From: Stenotrophomonas indicatrix | GTDB lineage: Bacteria; Pseudomonadota; Gammaproteobacteria; Xanthomonadales; Xanthomonadaceae | Direction: 5' to 3' | Length of the DNA: 64,000 bases | Assembly: GCA_041545745.1 (NCBI GenBank) | Contig: CP168152.1 | Location: forward strand, 2,726,001-2,790,000 | Shown: one piece after another, positions 26,720 through 35,305 of the stretch | Layout of the letters: the number at the start of each line of letters is the position of its first letter | Position numbering within the stretch: the stretch's first letter is position 1 | Program-made: the position numbers and the translations under genes | Notes under the pieces: model-generated | Databases searched by the model: none | Told to the model about the DNA's origin: nothing | The model's input: the letters and a program-made list of their open reading frames with translations, nothing else

Positions 26720-26773
26720 CCCCGTTTTCACGGACACTTACGAGAAGGCCGATCCAGGCCATAAGGAGTGTTC

Positions 26774-27060
26774 ATGTCAAAGCGTAGGAAGTTCAGTGCC
26801 GAGTTCAAGCGCGGAGCGGTTGAGCAGGCGAGCCAGCCCGGCGTCAGCTGCGCCCAGGTGGCCCGGGAGCTGGGGATCCGCGACACCCTGCTGACCCGCT
26901 GGAAACGCGAGGCACAGAGCCCGGGGGCTATCGCCTTCGGGGCGCCGGAACACCTCGGGATGAGGAGTTGGCACGCCTCAAGCGTGAGCTGGCGCGGGTG
27001 AAGAAGGAACGGGATTTTTTGCGAGAAGCGGCGACGTTCTTTGCAAAGGGATCATCCTGA
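26774..27060 (+). pseudogene. IS3 OrfA, frameshifted
   Basis: The first half encodes MSKRRKFSAEFKRGAVEQAS and a helix-turn-helix (VARELGIRDTLLTRWKRE), typical of OrfA (about 95 residues). At about 26946 the frame shifts: the original frame reads on as EHLGMRSW, while the next frame gives [20 protein letters not shown] and ends FFAKGSS at 27060. A single lost G in the gcgccgg run restores the expected protein. A sequencing error is possible but a real mutation is as likely. Confidence 0.7.
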
Positions 27061-27068
27061 GGTATCAG

Positions 27069-27929
27069 GTGATCGAACGTTGCCGCGATGAGTTTCCGAT
27101 TCGGCTGATGTGCCGGTGCCTGAAGGTATCGGCCAGCGGCTACTACGCGTGGAGCAAGCGCCCTGCGAGCGCCCTGCAGGTCGACAATGAGCGCCTGGTG
27201 GTACGGATGCGCGAACTGCACGAAGACAGCCGCGGTACGTTGGGGGCTGGTCGCATGCGCGAAGACCTGGCTGAGGAGGGCGAAAGTGCCAGCTTGAACC
27301 GGGTCGCGCGCCTGATGGCGGCCGACGGCCTGCAGGGCTGGCCCCGGCGGAAGCGTCGCGGGGCGCGTTGCAGCCCGGCCGTAACGCCGCCGGGCGTGGT
27401 CAACCTGCTTGAACGCGATTTTCTCGCGCTGGAGCCGGAAACCAAGTGGGTGACCGATATCACCGAGATCAAGACCCAGCAAGGCAAGCTGTATCTGTGC
27501 ATCGTGCTGGATCTGTACGACCAGCGCATTGTGGGCTGGTCAATGCACGCTCGGCAGGACCGTCAGATGGTGATCCGGGCGGTGCAGATGGCGGTGTGGC
27601 AGCGGCAAGGAAGCGATGAGGTGATCCTGCATTCGGATCGTGGCAGTCAGTTCGGCAGCGGCGACTACCAAGGGTATCTCGCGGCTAACGGGCTGATCTG
27701 CTCAATGAGCGCTGTGGGGCATTGCGGCGACAACGCGGCCTGCGAAGGCTTTTTTGGGCTGCTGAAGCGCGAGCGGATCTATCGAACGAGCTACCCAACA
27801 CTGGATGCAGCAAGAGCGGATGTGTTTGACTACATCGAGCGACGCCACAACCCAAGGATGCGGCGAAGGATCGCCAGGCAGGATCAGAAGGTTGCAACTC
27901 TTTTAGAACCGTCCGTGATATCGGGGTAG
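27069..27929 (+). CDS. IS3 OrfB transposase (DDE)
   Basis: A 286-residue IS3-family transposase part. Motifs are the HTH_21 region ([15 protein letters not shown]), the catalytic Asp in WVTDITEI, the second Asp in [10 protein letters not shown], and the Glu in [14 protein letters not shown] with the following KR. It starts with GTG at 27069. In intact elements it is made as a fusion with OrfA by ribosome frameshifting, which the OrfA frameshift would affect. The stop lies in the right inverted repeat. Confidence 0.85.
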   Translation: MIERCRDEFPIRLMCRCLKVSASGYYAWSKRPASALQVDNERLVVRMRELHEDSRGTLGAGRMREDLAEEGESASLNRVARLMAADGLQGWPRRKRRGARCSPAVTPPGVVNLLERDFLALEPETKWVTDITEIKTQQGKLYLCIVLDLYDQRIVGWSMHARQDRQMVIRAVQMAVWQRQGSDEVILHSDRGSQFGSGDYQGYLAANGLICSMSAVGHCGDNAACEGFFGLLKRERIYRTSYPTLDAARADVFDYIERRHNPRMRRRIARQDQKVATLLEPSVISG

Positions 27930-28071
27930 AACCCGTTAGATGCCGGCTCTGCTGGATCCCCTCGCTACCAAATTTCAAGGCCCGCCTTGCTTTCGACAGA
28001 GCCGTGACACAGCACCCACTGCCTGATTTCGCCAGGCAGCGGGTCCGCGGATCAACTCTCAGGCAGCGGTA
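27930..28071. other. Spacer between IS and autotransporter gene
   Basis: About 140 bases with a hairpin at 28019-28039 (ctgcctg / caggcag, 7-base arms) that may end transcription of the autotransporter. No coding sequence continues the truncated DUF2846-like gene here. Confidence 0.4.
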
Positions 28072-31000
28072 CTACCAACTGAACTTCAAACCGAGCTGCC
28101 CATTGAAGTCGCGATACTTCCTTGAGCCTTGCTGGTGTGCAAACTGTCCCCAGGCGCTCCAGCCGGATCCCAATTCAAGTTGCGCGCCGACCTTAGACTC
28201 GAAGATGTTCTTTGGCAGGCTTCCCCCTAAGCTCTGTCCGTCCATCGCGACTGCCAAGTCATCCCCGCCAGACCACCAGTTGATGGCCACGAAAGGCTGT
28301 ACTCGATTTCGCATACCGGACAGCTCGCGCACATAAAGACGGGCACCGACACGCGTAGTCAGCCCATCGCCCCTTCCGAGTCGCACATGTGTGCCAGATG
28401 TCTCGACCACATCGTCGCTACGGAAATCGCTGTACACCACTTGGACCTGAGGCTCGATGTAGACCTTGTAGAGGTCACTTGCAGCAATCTGTAAAGCGTA
28501 GCCAGATTCGATTGACCCAGAGAACACTCGAGAGTCGTAGCGCTCCCACCCGAGGGCATCACCGTTCACCTGGTTATCGTAGCGGTCATATCTGACCGAC
28601 ACATCGATGTAGGAGCCAGGCTGAGTAGTCTGCCGCTGGAACCACGTGCTGTAGAGACCAATGCTCTTACCGCTCACCTTGCCCTGCGCCTGAAGCTGGC
28701 TGACTTGGGACGTTCCCCTTGTACTTGCATGACCGTAGCCCGCAATCACACCGGCGTGGACTCGGCTGGCACCGACTTCGAATCGCCTTTCCGCGCCAAG
28801 CTGCACCACGTCGGCGTTCGTCTTAACACCGATTTGTTCGCCGATAGTCCCTGAATTTAGATTCCGGCTCTGTACTCGCGCCCAAGATCCGTATGTGCCA
28901 ATAGAGCCTGGGCGTGAATCGAGCGCCTGCTCGCCAACGCGGTCATGCATGGTGCCTTGGAACATGCGAAGCGCTGCGAGCTGATTTCCAAGGTACGCAG
29001 CCGGCTCGGGCCGCAGCAACGGAGTCGTCGGGCTGATAGGAACCTGCGGCTCACCGCCATCAGGGGGACTGGGCGGAACAAGCGGACCTACTGGGTCCAC
29101 GGGGTCCACGGGGTCCACGGGGTCCACTGGGTCAGCTTGTGAGCGCAGATACCACCCGCCATCATTTGGCGTATCGCGCCCTCCTTGATAAAGCCGATAC
29201 TCGTACAGTCCGGCTACCGCTCGCCCTTGCAGTTTAAACACGCCCGCAGAGGCGCCACCAACGTCGACGAGCTGAATACCCTGCTCAGTAGCAGAACCTG
29301 AGCCACCAGCGTTGCGGACCTGAATGTTGGTGACGCCGTTGGTGTCGCCGTTCACCACAAGCCTATCCGCAAGCGAGTTATCCGCGCCAAGTGCGACATT
29401 CATCAGAAGAAGTCCACCACCGCCGTAATAATCACCGTTGACGGTTAGCTGAGTGCCGGCGCCCCCCTGCCAGGAAGGAAATGACACCACGCCACTGTTA
29501 TTCAAAGCGCCGATATTCTGATTCAACCCCATTAGATCAAGCTGCCCACCTGCGTCAATGAAGTGATTGGACGAGGCGCTGAAGGCTCCCTCGATACCCG
29601 CAGCCCATGTCCCACCCTCCACACGGGTCTCGCCTGTGTAGTCATTGCGTCCAAACAATAGCGTCGATCCAGAACCAACCTTACTTACGTTCAGAGAACC
29701 AGTGAGGCGGGGTTTAAATTCGCTAAAGTCGCCGTGATTGAAATTGACTCTGGCATCTCCCTCTCTTCCCCTCACCTCAGCTGTTTCCAAGGTGCCCGAC
29801 AAGCCTCCTACGCCCATGTTCAGCACACCAGTGGAGCCCGCAACCCCCGAGAGTAAAAGGTAACCCTCCTCCGGGGTGCCTGAGGACACTCTAGCGCCAT
29901 CGTCGATGGTCAGTGCGCCATTTCCAAAGAAGCCAACCTCGATATGGTCGGCTTCCGTCCAAGTGGACCCAGAGCCACTAATCTGCACCAAGGCATTCGC
30001 GTCGGATGAACAAGCGATGCAGCTTGCTTCGCCTGACTTCAGGCGTCCTCCAGCGGTCACCAAGACAGAGCCGTTACTGTCGGATCCGACATAAAGCGTC
30101 TTGTCTATCTCCCACAAACCGCCCGTCGTAATATACACATCACCTTGCGAGTTTTGGATCTGACCGATGATGGCGCTGCCAGATGTTTTTACTGTGCCGC
30201 CACCATAGACGTACATTGCCCCTTTTCCATTGACGTCAGCCGTGGAATTATTGGTGCCGCCTCCCACACCGAACAGACCAGTTTCGAGAATGGTCCCTTG
30301 TCCATCTACAGTCAGCGTCCCGTCACCGGTTTCATAATTTCCTAACATAAATGTGCCCGCCGACACTCTCGCGCCACTACTAATATTCAGCGTGCCAGAG
30401 CCATGGTCGCCAACAATAAGACTCTTACTATTTGTCCAAGTGGAGCCCGCGTCACCGATCCATACCCCGCCCTTTGATCCAACATCTTTGCCAATCGTGG
30501 CTTGAGCACTTGATAACGTGCCTCCAGCTGTAATGTCGACTTTGCCCTCGCCAGCCACCCCAACCATCAACTTTCCGGAGTTCGACCACTTCGCTCCCGA
30601 TCCCGCTACGGACACGTAACCTTCGCTGCCAGACTTGCTCCCAATGAACGCGTTGACATTTGTTGCGAGCCCGTTCTCTTCTATATAGAAGCGTCCCACC
30701 CCGGCATCTCCCACGGTTAGATCACCCGTGTTAGACCATGTGCCACCGGCAGTAATGGAAACGCGTCCATCACCTCCTGAAAATCGCCCAAGCCGCCCCA
30801 TCTGACTCGTGACTATTCCGCCTCGGCCGATTCTGAGCTCACCCAGGGTGTTGTGCCCCACCGAAAGCTCTCCCCCTACATCGAAGCGGCTGTCGTTGAA
30901 TACATCCGCGGCGCCCGCACCGCTGTTGCCGATGATCGCCCAGAGGCCGGTAGAAACGCGCGCTCTATCGACGATGGTCATATAGGCGCCGTTGACGTTG

Positions 31001-31728
31001 CCAACAGTCAGATGGCCATCCGTGTGCACGATCGAACCAGCACCTGTTACTTCGATGCGATTGGAGGCCCCATTCGAATTCTGCGTATCGGCGTTGTTGT
31101 AACCAGCATAGATGTTGCCCGCGGCCAACACCGATCCGCCATTGCTCACCATAAGGGCGCCCGCACCTTGATTCCCAACATACAGCTCGCCTGACGTCGT
31201 GAGCTCTCCGTCGCTGACGGTCGCATACCCGGAGGTGCCCGTGTGATCCGCTATCACGACCGAGCCAGCGCTGACGGCTGCGCCTTGGCTCACCGCCAAA
31301 AAGCCTTGCCCGCTGTCACCGATTACTGCAGCCCCAGAAGTCGCGAAAGAGGTGTCTTCGCCGTCTACGGTGAGGCTTCCGTTTCCCTTTTTAGTGCCGC
31401 TTTCGGAGGTAACGCCCAAGCGGATACCTGCAGTAGAATCTGGCGCGCTGAGTACTTTGCCCCCGCCGGATAAAGCGAGCTCACCAAAGTCATCTGAACC
31501 CACAACAATCTCTTCGTTGATTTCCCACAGACTCGGGAGAGTGCCACTGCCATCTCCAATTACGCTGTCCTTGCCATTCAACGGCGCCGCGACAGCAGGG
31601 CTGCCGATTGACACTGCGATGCCAATTGCGAAGGCGAGGTTGGACACGCAGATTGGGCTTCTTCCGAGCGTTGCCGCAGTTGCGCTCAGCGGACTCATTA
31701 CGAGGTTCTTACGGGGAATTGTCTTCAT
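28072..31728 (-). CDS. Large autotransporter (type V secretion) adhesin-like protein
   Basis: A 1218-residue protein with a signal region (MKTIPRKNLVMSPLSATAAT, cleavage near GSPAVAA). A passenger of about 750 residues is made of repeats of the style GxGxLxVxxGGxV and GSKWSNSGKLMVG, typical of beta-helix passengers. A hinge with tandem VDP units (about 29091-29130 in the DNA) follows, then a C-terminal beta-barrel of about 270 residues ending LGLKFSW. The barrel shows IGTYGSWARVQSR and RYDRYDNQVNG. It should be displayed on the cell surface. GC content is lower than in neighbouring core genes. ATG 31728 is preferred; the frame runs further to 31773. Confidence 0.9.
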   Translation of the reverse strand: MKTIPRKNLVMSPLSATAATLGRSPICVSNLAFAIGIAVSIGSPAVAAPLNGKDSVIGDGSGTLPSLWEINEEIVVGSDDFGELALSGGGKVLSAPDSTAGIRLGVTSESGTKKGNGSLTVDGEDTSFATSGAAVIGDSGQGFLAVSQGAAVSAGSVVIADHTGTSGYATVSDGELTTSGELYVGNQGAGALMVSNGGSVLAAGNIYAGYNNADTQNSNGASNRIEVTGAGSIVHTDGHLTVGNVNGAYMTIVDRARVSTGLWAIIGNSGAGAADVFNDSRFDVGGELSVGHNTLGELRIGRGGIVTSQMGRLGRFSGGDGRVSITAGGTWSNTGDLTVGDAGVGRFYIEENGLATNVNAFIGSKSGSEGYVSVAGSGAKWSNSGKLMVGVAGEGKVDITAGGTLSSAQATIGKDVGSKGGVWIGDAGSTWTNSKSLIVGDHGSGTLNISSGARVSAGTFMLGNYETGDGTLTVDGQGTILETGLFGVGGGTNNSTADVNGKGAMYVYGGGTVKTSGSAIIGQIQNSQGDVYITTGGLWEIDKTLYVGSDSNGSVLVTAGGRLKSGEASCIACSSDANALVQISGSGSTWTEADHIEVGFFGNGALTIDDGARVSSGTPEEGYLLLSGVAGSTGVLNMGVGGLSGTLETAEVRGREGDARVNFNHGDFSEFKPRLTGSLNVSKVGSGSTLLFGRNDYTGETRVEGGTWAAGIEGAFSASSNHFIDAGGQLDLMGLNQNIGALNNSGVVSFPSWQGGAGTQLTVNGDYYGGGGLLLMNVALGADNSLADRLVVNGDTNGVTNIQVRNAGGSGSATEQGIQLVDVGGASAGVFKLQGRAVAGLYEYRLYQGGRDTPNDGGWYLRSQADPVDPVDPVDPVDPVGPLVPPSPPDGGEPQVPISPTTPLLRPEPAAYLGNQLAALRMFQGTMHDRVGEQALDSRPGSIGTYGSWARVQSRNLNSGTIGEQIGVKTNADVVQLGAERRFEVGASRVHAGVIAGYGHASTRGTSQVSQLQAQGKVSGKSIGLYSTWFQRQTTQPGSYIDVSVRYDRYDNQVNGDALGWERYDSRVFSGSIESGYALQIAASDLYKVYIEPQVQVVYSDFRSDDVVETSGTHVRLGRGDGLTTRVGARLYVRELSGMRNRVQPFVAINWWSGGDDLAVAMDGQSLGGSLPKNIFESKVGAQLELGSGWSAWGQFAHQQGSRKYRDFNGQLGLKFSW

Positions 31729-31885
31729 TTGGAGTGACCAAACACAGATGGTACACATCATGCTGGGCGCCACTTCCGATCGGGCCTATCAGACAATTCC
31801 TAAAATGCGATGCGACGAAGGCGATGGCTTGCGCCTATCGCCTATAGCTTGACCATAGTGGACGCACAGCGCTGCTCCTGCGCGT

Positions 31886-31945
31886 CCTTGACCCGCTCCA
31901 GCCTTCGTCCCCGCCTCAGGCGCCGGGCCTGCTGCAGCTGCGAGG
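31886..31945 (-). pseudogene. Fragment similar to the 3' part of the gene at 33485-33994
   Basis: On the minus strand this encodes QLQQARRLRRGRRLERVKDA, which lines up with QLQQARRLAEAGAKELERVK in the protein encoded at 33485-33994. The DNA similarity covers about 60 bases with small gaps. It is a degraded copy, on the same strand, on the other side of the NmrA/HxlR pair. Confidence 0.6.
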
Positions 31946-31960
31946 CCACGGCCATGCCCA

Positions 31961-31987
31961 AAAGAAAAGGCACCGGATCCCGGTGCC
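31961..31987 (-). terminator. Rho-independent terminator after the NmrA-like gene
   Basis: A perfect 8-base stem (ggcaccgg / ccggtgcc) with a 3-base loop. On the minus strand it is followed by TTTTCTTTT, a good U-tract, and it lies 37 bases after the stop at 32024. Confidence 0.85.
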
Positions 31988-32023
31988 CTTCTTAGAAGCC
32001 AGCAACTTAGGAGCCAGCAACGC

Positions 32024-32956
32024 CTACGAGGTAGTGAGGTTGGCCCTCATCCAGTCCCTGACGCTTTCCAGCTTCGCTCCGGTCTTCGCGTTGAAGGTCT
32101 TTTCCATTCCCCAAGATACGCCCCTGCCCTGAGCGAAGGCAGCGCGGTACTTCTTGATCATATTCGACGGGTCGTCTGCCAACTCCCGCATCAATCGCGG
32201 AACGTCCCACACAGCCAAGTTGAAGGGGCTGCCAAATTGTTCTTCCAACATGGCCGGCAGCGCTTCATACCGAATCGTGTCACCCGCCAGATAGACGATC
32301 TCGTTGCGAATCGCGGGCGTATGGAAGACGATCTGAGCGGTCATTGCACCAATGTCATCCGGCGTGGTGAGCGTCACAGCGTTAGTCCGGGAACCCAGGG
32401 CATTCACCCTCTTCCCCTTAAGATCGATGACACTAAATTCGGGCTCGAAAAGATAGCTAGTGAACATCCCGGTGGAAATGACAACCCAGTCCATCGCGGA
32501 CTGCGAACGCAGATAATCGCGCACATCGAGCTGGGCATCGAACAGATCCTGCGGACCACCGCGCCCGATTGCGTCGAAGTCCACACCGAATTGCCAAGGG
32601 AAGTACCTCGGGATACCCGACTTCACTGCAGCACGCGCAACCTTCATCGGCGTGTCGCGGCCAGCCGCGTAGCCCGTGCAGCCAATCACAGTGTCGTACT
32701 TGGAGAACATGGCCGCCAATTCGTCCACAGTGGCAGCCACTAGGTCGCCAGACACAATGGCCACACCCAGCGAGCGGATCTCATCAACCACAACGCGCTT
32801 CTCAGGCAAGTCCGAAGCAATGGAAGCGGATCGGAGCATCACGCTGATGCTTGCGCCATGCTCCTTCCCTAGGCGGGCGAGATTACGAATAACTGGCATT
32901 CCGAGCTCACCGGCACCCAGGACCAGGATCGCGCGGGATTGGATCGGGGTAGACAT
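32024..32956 (-). CDS. NmrA-like NAD(P)-binding oxidoreductase
   Basis: A 310-residue Rossmann-fold protein of the atypical SDR/NmrA group that includes isoflavone and aromatic-alcohol reductases. The nucleotide site is ILVLGAGELGMPVIRNLA, and the family motifs PRYFPWQFGVDFD and STGMFTSYLFEPEFSV follow. It may reduce a small aromatic or quinone substrate or act as a redox-sensing regulator; the substrate is unknown. It is divergent from an HxlR regulator gene, which often controls such enzymes. A clear terminator follows. Confidence 0.88.
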   Translation of the reverse strand: MSTPIQSRAILVLGAGELGMPVIRNLARLGKEHGASISVMLRSASIASDLPEKRVVVDEIRSLGVAIVSGDLVAATVDELAAMFSKYDTVIGCTGYAAGRDTPMKVARAAVKSGIPRYFPWQFGVDFDAIGRGGPQDLFDAQLDVRDYLRSQSAMDWVVISTGMFTSYLFEPEFSVIDLKGKRVNALGSRTNAVTLTTPDDIGAMTAQIVFHTPAIRNEIVYLAGDTIRYEALPAMLEEQFGSPFNLAVWDVPRLMRELADDPSNMIKKYRAAFAQGRGVSWGMEKTFNAKTGAKLESVRDWMRANLTTS

Positions 32957-33029
32957 TCAAACCACCATGTGTGTGTACGATGGCGGCGATTCTGGCCCCC
33001 TCCTCATCGCGACGTAAGAAGGCACACCG

Positions 33030-33491
33030 ATGATACCGACCGTACCGTTCATGAGTTCTGACGAGCTCCTGCGGCATTCCCAATCGATATGCGACGGCAT
33101 GAGCGCGGACGACGACGGCCTTCGGCGCGAGGTTCTTGCGCACGCTGGCAGCCGCTGGTCGCTTGGCATCATTCATGCCTTGGGCGTGTACGGAACACTG
33201 CGTCACGCCGATGTTGCGCGGAGGATGACGGGAATCACCCAGCGCATGCTGACACGCACCCTCCGCCAGCTGGAAAGGGATGGCTTGATCTACCGACACG
33301 ATTTCCGAGAAGTTCCCCCTCGCGTTGAATACAGCATCACCCCGCTGGGCAAAGACCTTCTAGTTCTGATGATCCCCATGTGGACTTGGGTCGTGCAGCA
33401 CGCCGAGGAGTTCCGACACTGCCGCGAGATCTACGACAGCAACCACGCCTCCCTTGTACCTGACTCGCCTCGAGACAGCGAGTCTCAATAG
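33030..33491 (+). CDS. HxlR-family transcriptional regulator
   Basis: A 153-residue winged-helix regulator with the HxlR signature: SRWSLGIIHALGVYGTLRHADV, GITQRMLTRTLRQLERDGLI and REVPPRVEYSITPLGKDL. HxlR proteins usually bind as dimers between divergent genes and respond to aldehydes, quinones or redox signals. The 73-base gap to the NmrA-like gene is the likely operator. An alternative start is ATG 33051. Its 3' end overlaps the next minus-strand gene by 7 bases. Confidence 0.9.
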   Translation: MIPTVPFMSSDELLRHSQSICDGMSADDDGLRREVLAHAGSRWSLGIIHALGVYGTLRHADVARRMTGITQRMLTRTLRQLERDGLIYRHDFREVPPRVEYSITPLGKDLLVLMIPMWTWVVQHAEEFRHCREIYDSNHASLVPDSPRDSESQ

Positions 33492-33994
33492 CGAGGAATC
33501 ACCTGTCCTCGTCCGGCCCTTACCCAAGCCTTCATCGGGTCCTTCGCCCTGGGCTTGGTCACCGCCGGCCGCCGGCGAGGCTCCAGCGCTTCCTTCACCC
33601 GCTCCAGCTCCTTCGCCCCCGCCTCGGCCAGACGCCGGGCCTGCTGCAGCTGCTCGGGTGTCGGCGGCGGGCCGGGCAGCGGCGGTAGAGGTTCCCTCGG
33701 CGAGTCGTCCACCATCCGAGCCACAGCGGCTCGCAGGCGCAGCTCTGGGTAGAGCCTGGCCGCGCACCAGCGCTCGGCGTACCGCTTGCCCTGGTCGACG
33801 CTCGCCGCCCATACGTCCTTGGTCTGCCACGTCTTCCGGGCATCAAGGTGCACACGCACGCCGCGCTCCTTCGCCGGCGAAACTTGGGCGATCTGCCGGC
33901 CGCCCCACCACAGCACCCAGCCCTCCCCCATCTGGACCCAGCCAGTGGGTGGTGGCGCTGAGCGGAAGCCTTGGTAGCCGTGCGAGGGAAGCAT
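33485..33994 (-). CDS. Hypothetical protein of phage/island type
   Basis: A 169-residue protein starting MLPSHGYQGFRSAPPPTGW. The N-terminal half has Trp-rich strands (WVQMGEGWVLWWGGRQIAQV), and the C-terminal half is a Pro-rich stretch followed by a basic coiled-coil-like tail and RAGRGQVIPRY. Proteins of this style are seen beside SRAP peptidase genes in Xanthomonad prophages; here an SRAP remnant sits divergently at 34105. Its function is unknown. Confidence 0.65.
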   Translation of the reverse strand: MLPSHGYQGFRSAPPPTGWVQMGEGWVLWWGGRQIAQVSPAKERGVRVHLDARKTWQTKDVWAASVDQGKRYAERWCAARLYPELRLRAAVARMVDDSPREPLPPLPGPPPTPEQLQQARRLAEAGAKELERVKEALEPRRRPAVTKPRAKDPMKAWVRAGRGQVIPRY

Positions 33995-34104
33995 GGCCGG
34001 AAGGATACGGCCGGCGGTCGCAAAGGCTGCGACAAGATCGCCTCGACACGCTGAACCGTTCGGGATCACGCCCCGGCCACGCGCCAGCGGGCTACGCTCC
34101 GGCC

Positions 34105-34205
34105 ATGTGCGGCCGATTCGTCCAGCTCCCCGTTGTCGACTTTGGCCAGCCCGGCCTGGCTGACCTTGCCCCCGGCCTGGCCGAGATCGAGTCCAGCTAC
34201 AACCG
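34105..34205 (+). pseudogene. 5' remnant of a SRAP (YedK/HMCES-like) peptidase gene
   Basis: The plus strand encodes MCGRFVQLPVVDFGQPGLAD and runs to about AEIESSYN, the standard start of the SRAP family with the catalytic Cys2 that links to abasic sites in DNA. The family continues with a nucleophile-supporting Asn/Ala/Pro stretch that is absent. After 34205 the reading changes to unrelated basic residues and stops at 34278. It is a truncated gene. Confidence 0.7.
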
Positions 34206-34387
34206 GCGCCGACGCAGCGCGCCTCGATCATATTGGACTGCGGCGAAGGCCGGCAGGTTAACCGCCGGGGTGAGCTAATCGAGCGGAACTTCCGCACCGA
34301 GCAGCGTCGATTTCGGATCTGACGCTTGGTGTCCCGCCTCTGGTCGCCGTAGTCTTCTGGCCAAGCGCGCATCAAACTGGGAGCGAC

Positions 34388-34726
34388 ATGGAGAACCGCA
34401 GCACTTCGGCCAGCGTAAGCACACGGGCCGCCCACCGCTCACGAGCAATGCGGATCAGCTACCTCACCGCCATTGGACTGGCCCTGCTGGTCCTGATCGT
34501 CAATGCTGTACTGCCCTGGCCGACCGGCGGTGGCGCTTACAGCGGCATGGGCATGATGATGATGATGCCGCTACTGCTGATGGCGCTGTTCACTGCAGGG
34601 ATGATCTGCATGACTATCGTCGCCATGGTTGCGCACCTAAACGGCCTTAGAGGTCTGCAGGTGCTGGGAGTATCGCTGTTCTCGCTTGCCCTCACGCTGG
34701 CGGCGATGTTGCTGGGTGCCAATTGA
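34388..34726 (+). CDS. Small hypothetical membrane protein
   Basis: A 112-residue protein with about three hydrophobic helices: residues 24-43, 54-82 (with a run of Met at GMGMMMMMPLLLMAL) and 88-110. The N-terminus is polar and basic. It overlaps the next gene by one base (TGATG), so they are probably cotranslated. No family is recognised. Confidence 0.65.
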   Translation: MENRSTSASVSTRAAHRSRAMRISYLTAIGLALLVLIVNAVLPWPTGGGAYSGMGMMMMMPLLLMALFTAGMICMTIVAMVAHLNGLRGLQVLGVSLFSLALTLAAMLLGAN

Positions 34727-35049
34727 TGACCCCGGCATCGGTCGTCTTCCCACCAATACCTGTCGAGCCCGCCATGAGCACCGAGATCACCGAAACCCTT
34801 GACCGCCTTCATGCCTGCGAGGCCGGACTTGAGGTGCATCGGGGCTACCTCAAGGCGATGGAATACGCCCTACGCGTTTCATTTCTGACCCATCAGGATC
34901 CAGACGCCCTGCTCGACACATGGACAAGGCTGCTCCCGTCGATTGCACGCACCCACGCGGATGATGGCGGCCCGCTCTTCGTGGCAGCGTTTCAGCAATC
35001 CCTGACAGTTCTAACCGAGCAGATTGGGCTGGATAGCAACGATCCCTAG
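34726..35049 (+). CDS. Hypothetical protein, possible partner of the upstream membrane protein
   Basis: A 107-residue soluble protein, mostly helical (ETLDRLHACEAGLEVHRGYL, ALLDTWTRLLPSIARTHADD). The start at 34726 is coupled to the upstream stop; an alternative is ATG 34774 giving MSTEITETLD. The stop overlaps the end of a SRAP fragment on the other strand. The function is unknown. Confidence 0.6.
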   Translation: MTPASVVFPPIPVEPAMSTEITETLDRLHACEAGLEVHRGYLKAMEYALRVSFLTHQDPDALLDTWTRLLPSIARTHADDGGPLFVAAFQQSLTVLTEQIGLDSNDP

Positions 35050-35114
35050 GCCGCCAGCCGATGCTCGTAGAACGGGTGCCGCTTGTCGTCAAAGATCCGG
35101 TACAGCGCGGCCAT
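35046..35114 (-). pseudogene. 3' end of an SRAP peptidase gene
   Basis: The minus strand encodes AALYRIFDDKRHPFYEHRLA and then a stop. This is the typical C-terminus of the long SRAP subfamily (LYxILDDRxxPxYEHRxAA). Its upstream body is missing: at 35114 the sequence turns into AT-rich DNA carrying other genes, and an N-terminal fragment of the same family appears about 1.4 kb away at 36538-36618 on the same strand. Confidence 0.65.
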
Positions 35115-35208
35115 GCAGCAAGATTTGAATTCTGCGGGCATCGGAGTGCTGTCGCGCTGGCGCGCTCAATCATGTGTCAAAACATTTCCAATAGCATCAA
35201 ACCTTCTA

Positions 35209-35237
35209 TTGACGAGCACGGCTCAAATTGATAATCA
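35209..35237 (+). promoter_or_regulatory. Candidate sigma-70 promoter for the secreted-protein gene
   Basis: TTGACG, 17 bases, TAATCA, located about 70 bases before the start at 35306 in an AT-rich stretch. Confidence 0.4.
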
Positions 35238-35305
35238 GCCTATGCACTTCATCAAAGAGCTTCCGTCAATCGATGACTAGTGCATCACTAGAAGGAGCTT
35301 TCATC

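Larger units (their letters stand above)
26712..27934 (+). mobile_element. IS3-family insertion sequence
   Basis: A roughly 1.2-kb element with two orfs, orfA and orfB, in the +1/-1 arrangement of IS3. Imperfect terminal inverted repeats are visible: gggttcacccccg at 26712 and, on the other strand at 27934, gggttctaccccg, continuing as tttcacggaca versus tatcacggacg. No matching 3-5 bp target duplication was found at the ends. The frameshift in orfA suggests it is immobile unless helped in trans. The subgroup is not assigned. Confidence 0.8.

Noticed and set aside
29091..29130. Short tandem repeats as a mobile or CRISPR feature
   Set aside because: Nine-base units coding for VDP in the autotransporter hinge.
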